Source: Geranomyces variabilis (taxonomy: Eukaryota > Chytridiomycota > Chytridiomycetes > Spizellomycetales > Powellomycetaceae). From it: a DNA stretch of 64,000 nucleotides. Location: positions 549,457 through 613,456 of the forward strand of contig JADGJP010000011.1 of assembly GCA_027603065.1 (NCBI GenBank), read 5' to 3'. Shown here piece by piece: positions 57,301-64,000 of the stretch. The notes below the pieces were generated by a model. The model worked only from the letters and a program-made list of their open reading frames with translations, was not told the DNA's origin and ran no database searches. Positions within the stretch are counted from its first letter, which is position 1. Each line of letters opens with the position of its first letter. The position numbers were made by a program, and so were the translations under genes.

Positions 57301-60300
57301 GGGACAGTCACGCCGTCAGGCAGAGGACCCGCGCTTTCCAGCCCGCCGAGAATGACTCGGTGCAAAACGTTAAACGCTGTTCCCGAGTACTCGCCGCGCG
57401 GCCGGCTTAGCCAACACGACAGGAGTTTTTTGCATTTGCGCGAGACCTCGTACATCAGTTGCGCGCCGACAGTGTCCATCCATTGTGCATTGTCCAGAAT
57501 AAATACAACCGGGACCTCAAAATCGACAGTGAGCGCGTTCAGAATCTTAATAATAAAGTTGGTGAGCTGGAGTTTACGATCGAAAGTGCCCAGATTTAGA
57601 GTGAATGGCGTCTCCTCGTATCGTGTAGGGATAACATCGTTCAGGAGCGGCAAGAACCGGTCATCAATGTCCAGCAAGTCGACAATGGTTTTGACGCGCT
57701 CGGCAATTTTCCTCATCAGTCCCACTAACCGCGTCTTGTCCGCCGGACCATAGCAGCCCGCCATGTGCATGCTGCCAAAAGGATTCGTGGCTGCGCTGTT
57801 CATGTCGCGGTGGAGCTTGTCGTGGCGCAGACACAACGGGTGAAAGGGACCGGTGGTTTGCTCCCGATCGGCAGTGTCTAGCGAAAGGAGATCGGGTGAT
57901 GGGAGGAGAGAGTTCGACCGCGCTCGCGTGGCTGCGGGAGCGGGAGCCTGAATGTCTAGCGGTAGCAGGCCAGTTTGTCGTTCCGTGGCCACGTCGACAG
58001 AAAGCGGTCGGGTAACGGGCAACGGCGCCAAGTAGTTTTCATTGACGTAAGGCTCAGTGTCAGAAAGCACAATGCGTGGGCTCTCCTGTGAGCAAAATGT
58101 TCGTCGCCGCCGGCGGGACGGTGCATTCATGGATGGATAGACATCTCCCGTCCGTGAGTCGCAAGACACAATTAACGCCGGTGGCGGCGGCTGCAACGGT
58201 GGCTTGAGCGGGTCTAAGACTTGCATACTTTTGATTTTGCCCAAGCGTATTGACGGGGCGAGTTTGGAGTTGCGACGATCCAGAAAGTCTGTTCCTTCTC
58301 CCGCCAAAAGTTTCAGGTCCCGGTTCTTCTTTGTCAGCGCTTTCAGGTCAATTTCGACAAAGAGGGTAGTCAGAATGTCGCTCATGGTAAAGAACGGGAC
58401 GTAGCGTTGCGTCTCTGATGCGCGGCCCATGCAGACAATTGTGCCCGGCGCTATTCGCTCCGCCTCGTACGCAACCAGCTCGGCAAGTGCAGATTTTCCA
58501 GTCCCGGATTGTCCCATGATAACAAGCGGTGGGGCGGTGTCCTCGCGCCATTGGGTAAGAACCTTTCGAATCCTCTCGGCCTCAGCCTTTCGACCAACCA
58601 GCGTGTCATTCTTGCGTGCGCGGCGATCTTCACCCCTACTTGCGACTCGCAAAGGGCGGATGGGCATCCACACGCGCGTTGGCGCATCGAATCCCTTCAG
58701 CGTGACTAGATGCGACGTTGAGGAAAACACGAAATCGTACTTGCAGTCCATGTACACGCCTTCCGAGACCAAAATCGGTACTGGTAATTCGCTGACTAGC
58801 GGATGAGTCATCAGGCGCGCCGCTTCATTCACCGCCACTCCCAAGATTGTGTGGTCCGAGCGACGAGCGGTGCCGATAACGCCGGAAAAGACGACGCCTT
58901 GGGCCACGCCGAGGGAAAAGCAGCCCGTACCATACGTTTGCTCAAGCTTGCGCGCGATGCGCAACGCGGCATGCAGCGCGAATGCAGCTTCGCCTTCCTC
59001 ATGTGAGTAAGGGTTCACACCCCATACGAGCAGCATAGTCGGGCCTTTTTCGTCCACGTTGAACTGCCTGAGGCAGCCGTCAAACATGTCGAGAGTCTGC
59101 AAGACCATAGTCATGAGATTTTGTAGTATGGACAGGCCAAGCCCTAGTCCGCTAGTGGCAAGAGTCGCGAGCGTTCCCGACAGCCGGACAAACACGACGG
59201 CACACTTGCGCAGCTCGCTGGTGGTCTCGATCAGCTCGCGCGGCGACAGGTGGTCGTCGAGGTGATGCAGAATTGCGCCGCTAATGTAGGCGCCCAAATG
59301 GGCGGTGGGTGACTCGGTCATTCCGTAATTGTTGACTTCGCATGCGGGCGAAAAGAGGCTGAGCAGCCAGGTGAGAGAGTGGCGGGCGTAGTTTGAAGCA
59401 AAGATCTCGGACCGGACTTTGACACAGTCAGATTCGATGGTGGGCTTGACGAGGTCCTGCAACATGCCTGCTGCAGCGAGTGGGCACAGGGCGGCAAACT
59501 CTTGCTGGATGGCTTGCCAGCAGTCGAGAGAGATGGCCAGCTCGTTCGGCCGCGCAATGTCCAATAGTTTCGAGGCATCAGTAATTGATTCGCCGGTAAC
59601 AAAGTACTCGCATCTGTCTTTGCCGCCCTCGTAAGAGCCAATGTGTGTGTGATTTGTTACGCCGCATCCCAAGCCAATGTGCACAATGACGCCTTGAAGG
59701 ACTTGCTGCTCGGGCGAGAGGGAGGAAGAGGCCGATGCCGAGCCAGAGCCCGAGCCCGAGGCAGACGCAGAGGCCGACGCAGACGCGGACGCCGAGGCAG
59801 AAAACGAATCGCTGTTGGCGCTAGCGTCGTGAACCATTAAAAGCAGCTCTAGACAGCACAAAAATGCAGAGGTGATGTCTGAAAAGCCGTCTCGTAATGG
59901 CGGCGGCGGCGGGTCAATGTCAAGCGGGTCTGGTGTGAATGCACGCAAGGCTTGGTCGTCTTTGCCTCCGCACGGAGTCAGGAAGGCGCCGCCGCTGCTG
60001 CTGCTGGAGCCCGCGCACCGCCCGTTTGTCCAAGCAGCGACCAGGCTGTCGCCCGAGAACTTTGACACGGAGCCGCCCTGTCGATGAACAGCGTCGACCA
60101 TGGCGGAAAAGTGCGGATTCAGTAAAGCCTGGATGCGAGCACCAGAGACATCGCCATATCTGTTTTGCAGGAAGCAGGCCAGGGCGGAGTAGCCAGTAAT
60201 GTCGGCGACGACGACGGCGCCTTGGTCGTAGGCCTCGACAAAGGGATAGTGGGTGACGCCGCGAGCCACAGTCTCCCTCACATGTCGGGCGACAAAGCTC

Positions 60301-60314
60301 TCACGCAAGTGCAT
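54336..60314 (-). CDS. ADCY10: Soluble-type adenylyl cyclase (ADCY10-like), single exon
   Basis: 1992 residues without an intron, rare in this window. It has the ADCY10 layout: two class III cyclase domains, a P-loop NTPase and a long helical C-terminus. Domain 1 (about 30-290) has VVVADITGYSALACFLQ (metal Asp), SVSKFSGDSLVAAW (second Asp) and FVTGESITDASKLL. A Ser/Ala/Gly run interrupts it (about 165-195). Domain 2 (about 370-560) starts CAVVFVRLSGTLA, lacks the first metal Asp, and contains GVAQGVVFSGVIGTARRSDH and GVAVNEAARLM. Walker A is IMGQSGTGKSALAEL (about 600); VPVVFILDNAQWMD is Walker B-like. The rest is TPR-like helices. Mammalian sAC is bicarbonate- and Ca2+-stimulated and drives sperm motility. 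A similar role in zoospores is inference. It differs completely from the LRR-type fungal Cyr1. Confidence 0.92.
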   Translation of the reverse strand: MHLRESFVARHVRETVARGVTHYPFVEAYDQGAVVVADITGYSALACFLQNRYGDVSGARIQALLNPHFSAMVDAVHRQGGSVSKFSGDSLVAAWTNGRCAGSSSSSGGAFLTPCGGKDDQALRAFTPDPLDIDPPPPPLRDGFSDITSAFLCCLELLLMVHDASANSDSFSASASASASASASASGSGSGSASASSSLSPEQQVLQGVIVHIGLGCGVTNHTHIGSYEGGKDRCEYFVTGESITDASKLLDIARPNELAISLDCWQAIQQEFAALCPLAAAGMLQDLVKPTIESDCVKVRSEIFASNYARHSLTWLLSLFSPACEVNNYGMTESPTAHLGAYISGAILHHLDDHLSPRELIETTSELRKCAVVFVRLSGTLATLATSGLGLGLSILQNLMTMVLQTLDMFDGCLRQFNVDEKGPTMLLVWGVNPYSHEEGEAAFALHAALRIARKLEQTYGTGCFSLGVAQGVVFSGVIGTARRSDHTILGVAVNEAARLMTHPLVSELPVPILVSEGVYMDCKYDFVFSSTSHLVTLKGFDAPTRVWMPIRPLRVASRGEDRRARKNDTLVGRKAEAERIRKVLTQWREDTAPPLVIMGQSGTGKSALAELVAYEAERIAPGTIVCMGRASETQRYVPFFTMSDILTTLFVEIDLKALTKKNRDLKLLAGEGTDFLDRRNSKLAPSIRLGKIKSMQVLDPLKPPLQPPPPALIVSCDSRTGDVYPSMNAPSRRRRRTFCSQESPRIVLSDTEPYVNENYLAPLPVTRPLSVDVATERQTGLLPLDIQAPAPAATRARSNSLLPSPDLLSLDTADREQTTGPFHPLCLRHDKLHRDMNSAATNPFGSMHMAGCYGPADKTRLVGLMRKIAERVKTIVDLLDIDDRFLPLLNDVIPTRYEETPFTLNLGTFDRKLQLTNFIIKILNALTVDFEVPVVFILDNAQWMDTVGAQLMYEVSRKCKKLLSCWLSRPRGEYSGTAFNVLHRVILGGLESAGPLPDGVTVPSGGRGPVDWRNSVQEAPAVITEAGDAAVPACLIELEGLSQRETEELLLSLLHDRYPAAEGVDGRLVAEIYRRTGGNPVMITMLTKSLAERLDGLVVDGVLRISRRCVSPAQLDQLLPADANTAVLAHLDRTEPAMRHILLVASVAGQYTKLHTIAAALTRNPVKEFANFELQTAAGRQRLLEYIMEKDRFQFLKYTFSKTGSKDEEDISEHDAEDTASVRTTLSACSSHASTTRSNSDQDRSNASGPVAVPQTAENCTAVYFHHSVVYQTIYNTLIPSRRSALHASYAAHFARTLRVANLQPRSGNRDFFVATINIHLDRCRPLVAPATLFHFAVDAFNMCASRAIISETNVAYQRIEKLISEYPAAGREALDMLTRIRILRSMCDLYIGSIDYPKAWEFLTLAMGQFGVGVPDEWTPHWLALALRHFGKQFFLRNAKTGEEKERLALRGMKRKFRDHANDEAYLRELCIEILKLLESAAHLAVHKNSLPCYLLVLLVNANLSEVLRSTNPGMLRSAYLRMGLALETFGYCRAAKYYLESAKSLKPNAEEAALNTDKITVSMTLIAYAQGDWRRTEMASQTVLRSLQHKGTLGSRDVIDVFNVQVGMFWVTGNLARLHDTVTEYYRVAVEIDFESPRTLRPAMCLAACYWAREGPSANSARWYALARAQQCRLGLANKQGASSAGFGIGVRVVNFTYFIRILVGRLYLMAKNDARWESGQDLRDPARPRLKTTHLAREMSRSLDEVRLGIAYMSPDLFLTVAQLFDWACLVIAVLDIPAPRFPASDAAVAADSVARRLQAVLERKLCQDLLRSILKLVKRLARRAPVAKLTKHFAKSVLALLCGGSNRFADVARSLEKTLEQVIVSPAGNDYMCAILAARILRLAALQKDLAGADLPNRRSSVLPSPTTATTTTKQQQDAAVIHQLRHGPAIVLTADNDNNNSGTTNISWLQYARTDVYALERATRTVFTRLGQGWETYLLDSTRTL
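59728..59812. repeat. Coding Ser/Ala/Gly low-complexity repeat in the cyclase
   Basis: Tandem GAGGCC/GCAGAC-type hexamers on the plus strand, coding alternating Ser-Ala and Ser-Gly on the minus strand within cyclase domain 1. The insertion lies between SKFSGDS and the next conserved strand, so it is probably a surface loop. Confidence 0.85.
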
Positions 60315-61092
60315 GCGGCGTTTGGGGAGGGGGGGTTGACAGGAAGAGACTTTGACAACGGGCCTGCCTGTCTGGTCTGTCTGTCTATCTGTCTATCTGT
60401 CTATCTGCGGGCTATATCGTTGATTGAACCTTGACGAGCGGAAACTTTTTCGGCCGCCCGCCAGTGTCTGAACGCCATGCTCCGTGCGCAGCTCCGTGCC
60501 GTCTCAGCTGCTGCGGTGCAACCAAGCCAACCAAACCAACCCAGCCAACCCAGCCGGTTAACCCCAACTGAGCCAACAAGACAACTCTGAAAGCTTTTGC
60601 CTTTGCCAAGCAGTGAAAAAAACAGGAGGAGCAGTGGTCACAAGCAACGCACAAAACGCCCACGCCGCACCACCCACCACGAACAGCCCGGCGGCAGAGA
60701 GGAGAGAGAGAGAGACAGAGAGAAGAGACAGAGAGTATACGGCAGTAGCGGCAGTACGCAGTACGCAGCAGCACGAAAGAAAGAGACGGACGGAGCGGCC
60801 GGCGCCCTCGTTGCTTTCTTTCTTTGCCCCTCTCGGCACAGCCCCCTCCTTGCACAACCACCCCGACGCCCACAGTTCGCCGTTTCGCCGTTTCGCCGTT
60901 TGCGTTCGCTTCTCACGCAGATACACACCCACCCACCATACCATACCACAAATACATAGCACCCATAGACTCAACCATTCATACAGTAGATCATCAGCAT
61001 ATCCGTCTCTGTTAAAAGCCGCCGCTCTCCACTCGCCCATACGGTCTTTCCTCGCTCCGTTTCGGTTTTTTGCCCTCTCCGCTCCTTACACA
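60315..61092. other. Divergent intergenic region cyclase / surface protein
   Basis: 778 bp between divergent starts, rich in simple sequence: the TCTG/TCTA run, an AACC-type run (about 60525-60565), a GA run (about 60700-60735) and a C/T-rich tract before 61093. An ORF opening at 60613 runs towards the surface-protein gene but consists of these repeats; I do not count it as coding. Confidence 0.5.
60371..60407. repeat. TCTG/TCTA tetranucleotide microsatellite
   Basis: Tandem CTGT and CTAT tetramers just upstream of the cyclase start codon, in its presumed promoter or 5' UTR. Confidence 0.9.
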
Positions 61093-62236
61093 ATGACGGT
61101 TTCAACGACACCAGTCCGCGGCGGGCGACGGCTTCCGCTGGGCCATGTTTCGCTGCTGCCACTCCTTCTCGCCTTTGGCCTCGCGCTGCTCTCCGGCGTT
61201 AACGCCCAAATCATTGATGGTAAACGCAATAAACCGCACTTTTAAAAAAGTTACCTGCATCCTTGCAAAACCACGCATACTCACATGTTATTCCTTCTCC
61301 TTCCCCTTGCCAGGTAACATCACAAGCATTATCGAGCCCATCAGTACGCCTGTGATCATCTCTACCACTCCCATCATAATCCCCATCACCACTCCTGTTA
61401 TCATCCCCTCGACGTCGCTACCTCCTATCGTGATCCCGTCGACAAGCGTACGGCCTCCACCGTCTACCTCGCTGCTGCCGCGACCAACAACCGTTATTCG
61501 CATAACCAGCACCGCGTCCATCTCGATCACGCCCGCTACGTCCACAAGTTCAGCGACACCGACGCCATCCCAACCACCGGCATCCGCTCCAGCAATATCA
61601 CCGGCAACAAAAAAGGTTGTCACATATATTGGCGCAACTTTCGGCATTGTTGCTGGCTCTATCGCCCTCGCCGTTCTCGGCATCTACGTTTTTCGCAAAG
61701 CCACTCTGCGTCCTTCCAGCGACTTTCGCAAACGCATGCACCGCACCCAGTACGGAGACGGTGGGTCTGGCGCAGGAAGTTCCTCTGGCCTTTCGACTCT
61801 GCACTCCAACGCCTCGCACCAGAATCTCAATCCGTACGCTGTTGGTGCGACGGCTGGCGTTATGGACGATTACCGCTCGTCGGCCGGCACTCCCGATGGG
61901 CGCGGCCCAGCGCGGTACCATTACGAGTACCCGATCAGCGACTATGCATCCGATGCCGGCGGCGTATCGTCTCCGTCGCCCGTCGCGGGCACGTCGCGGT
62001 ACGCGGCTACCCAGCAGCAGTATGCGTATTACCCGACTCATGGGCCGCCCACACCAGGCCCGGCAGGGTACGCGTCAGCGGCTGGGTCCGAGTATGGTGG
62101 TTACTCGCCATCAGAATACGCGCAGTACCCGCCACAGCCTCTGCATCCGCACGATTATGGCGGTGGGCAGCAGCACCATCCGGTGTATTCTGCTGCAGGA
62201 GGCGGCGGCGGCGGCGGGCAGTACCCGGCGTATTGA
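61093..62236 (+). CDS. Mucin-like single-pass surface protein
   Basis: Two exons (61093-61219, 61314-62236) join in frame to 349 residues. Signal peptide: a basic start, then LPLLLAFGLALLSGVNAQ. The ectodomain is about 110 residues of Ser, Thr, Pro and Ile (SIIEPISTPVIISTTPIIIP), expected to be heavily O-glycosylated. One membrane helix follows (YIGATFGIVAGSIALAVLGI), then a basic stop-transfer (FRKATLRPSSDFRKRMHR). The cytosolic tail is rich in Tyr, Gly, Ser and Pro with repeated GYxxxSEY-like units (YASAAGSEYGGYSPSEYAQY) and a C-terminal Gly run. The layout resembles Wsc/Mid2-type cell-wall stress sensors, but no Cys-rich WSC domain is present. Function is inferred only from architecture. 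Confidence 0.8.
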
Positions 62237-62691
62237 AAGTTTACAGTCACCTTTTTGTTTTGATTGCGTAGTAGCTTTTGCACACGCAGGGCGTATGCGT
62301 GGACACTTTTTTTTTTTACTCAAACTCTTACATAGAGAGGCAGGCTTTCCTCCACCTACAATTTTTACTACCCTTCCATTTTTTTTTTTTTTACCTTTGA
62401 CGCTGGCTTCTTCTGCCAGCCACCGTGCGCCGGACGCTTTATTACCCCAGAGTTTTCTTTTTACCTTAAGAGTTTAGAGTATCCAAAAAAAAGGGCTTTG
62501 TTTTGAAGAAAACGTAAATTTCACCGTTTCGTTCTGGATCCAGATAATAAATTATAAATGAAAAAACGACAAAAACAAACCCATCCCCCCGCACTTTCGT
62601 CCGCTTTCCCCGCTCTGCGCCGGGTCTCGCCATCCCGCCGTCTCTCACTATCCCTAGTGCTTTTTTTTTTTTATCTTCGGGTGAATTTTGT
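62237..62691. other. Convergent 3' region with T/A runs
   Basis: 455 bp between the stops of two convergent genes. Several homopolymer T runs (near 62308, 62380 and 62661) and an AT-rich stretch around 62545 are consistent with 3' UTRs and poly(A) signals. No gene seen. Confidence 0.5.
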
Positions 62692-63946
62692 TCACACATC
62701 GCGGTGCTTGACAAAACTCAAATACGCATTCCACCCCACATTGACCGAATTCACGACCACGGGCTGGTACAGCACGGGACACCAGCGGAAATTCGCGAGC
62801 TGCACGGGCGTCCACACGGCAACGTCGACGGCATATGTCGGCAGCACGTCGCGGCGCATTTGCTCGACGCCCTCCGCGAACGGCCGGCCAGCGAGCATGT
62901 GTGTGGAGAGGAAGAAGAAGCACAGGAATGGCGGGTCGAAAATTATCATGTCGGCGAGCACTAAAGAAACGAACGAGGTGCAAAAAGGAAAAAAAAAAAG
63001 AAAAACGTGAGGAAAGATGTTCGCAGACAGACAGACACGCACGCGCACGCGCGCCCCGCGCCCACCGCCCGCCCGTTCGCGCACACCCAAAAACAGAGAG
63101 AGTATGTCCATGTGTGTTGGTATATCCATTTTTGCTTTCGCCGTTTTATGGTTTTGCTTTTTACCTTTTGTTATTGCGATCTTCCATTTTTGCCGCGAGA
63201 GCGAGACGTTCAATGTTGTCGTCTTTTGCATCTGGCGCTTGAGCACACGCTCGTAGTACGCGACGATCTTTTGGTCCAGCAGTCGGTACCAGAACGTGTA
63301 CCTGGTGACGCGCAAATAAACGAATGTAAGAGGGGGCAACGTGAGTACTCGGCGGGCACATACAAATCGCGAGGGAGCGCGCTACAAACTCGCGGGGGGT
63401 AATAGCGAACCATAATGACCACGCAGAAATGGGAATAGTTCCTTCTCCGGCTTCGCGTCTTTTACTTTCTGCTCGTAACCAGTTATGGGCCATCGTCGCC
63501 CGCGCCTCGCCGTTTACTTACATTGGCCCGGCAAAGAAGACGCCAAAAGACGTCATTGTGAGCACGCGGCGCCAGTCGATGCCCCATGGACCGATATTGC
63601 CGTCGTCGTCGTCGTCGAGATGTGGCGGCGCGGGCGTGAGGGCGGCTGATGATGATGGCGAGGAGAGAGAAGCGGAGGAGGGATGGGAGGAGAAGGAGGA
63701 GGAGGAAAAGGCGGCGGAGTTGGAGGGAGATTGGTTGGGAAATCGCGGTGGTGGTTGCGGCGGAGATTGTGGTTGTGGTGGTGATGCCGGCGGTGGTTTG
63801 CGGTCGACGAATTTTTGGCTGATCAAATCACCGGCAAACCTGTCATGGGCGATGAGCAAGACGCTGAAGATAATAAGGATGTCTGGGGTTTGCAGTAAAG
63901 GGGAGGTAACAGTGGCAACAAACCAGAGAGTGCCGGCGGTTGCCAT
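62692..63946 (-). CDS. Mpv17/PMP22/Sym1-family membrane protein
   Basis: Three exons (63946-63522, 63301-63165, 62960-62692) join in frame to 276 residues. Mpv17-family proteins are four-helix membrane proteins of mitochondria or peroxisomes. Conserved blocks: FAGDLISQKFVD at the start of the family core, DWRRVLTMTSFGVFFAGPM then YTFWYRLLDQKIV across the first junction, ADMIIFDPPFLCFFFLSTHM in place of the usual 'DQ...P', and WTPVQLANFRWCPVLYQPVV with VNVGWNAYLSFVKH at the end. Between FVD and DWRR lies an extra stretch of about 70 residues rich in Pro, Ser and Asp, usually absent in this family. The start ATG at 63944-63946 (MATAGTLWFVATVTSPLLQ) is supported by the first hydrophobic helix. 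Confidence 0.88.
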
Positions 63947-64000
63947 TTGAGACGTGTATCGCCTGGCGAACACAGAAGGAAGGAAAGATGGCGCCAGTGA

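Noticed and set aside
60613-61092. ORF opening at 60613 and overlapping antisense ORFs
   Set aside because: They are made of GA, CT and CA repeats in a promoter region. The signal peptide starts at 61093.
1-64000. CRISPR arrays, bacterial operons, plasmid or phage elements, LTR retrotransposons
   Set aside because: Spliced genes, eukaryotic families and a pol III tRNA show nuclear eukaryotic DNA. No regularly spaced repeats, integrase or reverse transcriptase sequence was seen.

Overview
The window looks like nuclear DNA of a flagellated fungus, most likely a chytrid or close relative. The genes are compact and protein-coding, with many short introns (about 55-220 nt) that have GT..AG ends and occasional TACTAAC-like branch sites. 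Fungal features are a Zn2Cys6 transcription factor, homoserine kinase, a GT32 glycosyltransferase and a hybrid histidine kinase. Beside them lie genes kept only by organisms with motile cilia: an axonemal dynein intermediate chain (DNAI3/WDR63), TSNAXIP1, MKS1, a DYNLT2B dynein light chain and a CIBAR/FAM92 BAR protein. I infer the lineage from gene content, not from a database search.

Layout. 1-10.7 kb: DNAI3 (5' end outside the window), THR1, TSNAXIP1-like, MKS1 and HDDC2, so three ciliary genes lie within 10 kb. 10.7-18.7 kb: VPS11 and a Zn2Cys6 regulator in divergent orientation. 18.8-24.6 kb: an unrecognised protein with repeated [DN]-I-I-T-G motifs, TIM23, a decayed gene region carrying a 57-bp inverted repeat, and a Ser-rich coiled-coil protein. 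25.3-33.1 kb: a metacaspase with an N-terminal SH3-like domain, a rhomboid protease, an SLC35/EamA-type transporter and an MFS transporter. 33.4-42.9 kb: a FERM protein, CIBAR, AAMP and a Cdc20/Cdh1-type WD40 protein. 43.1-47.1 kb: DYNLT2B, a small Gly-rich membrane protein ending in CGR (a possible Cys form of selenoprotein K) and a GT32 enzyme. 48.2-53.6 kb: a 1456-residue membrane hybrid histidine kinase with two receiver domains, then tRNA-Gln(CUG). 54.3-63.9 kb: a 1992-residue soluble-type adenylyl cyclase in one exon, a mucin-like single-pass surface protein, and an Mpv17/PMP22 protein with a low-complexity insertion.

Many neighbours are divergent pairs with 160-600 bp between starts: THR1/TSNAXIP1, MKS1/HDDC2, VPS11/Zn2Cys6, SLC35/MFS, FERM/CIBAR, AAMP/Cdc20-like and DYNLT2B/SelK-like. 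Ciliary function is spread over axonemal dynein (DNAI3), dynein light chain (DYNLT2B), transition zone and ciliary base (MKS1, CIBAR), and probably cAMP signalling (sAC). Exon models marked 'in frame' were assembled by hand from splice sites and checked for a length divisible by three. No transcript evidence was available.
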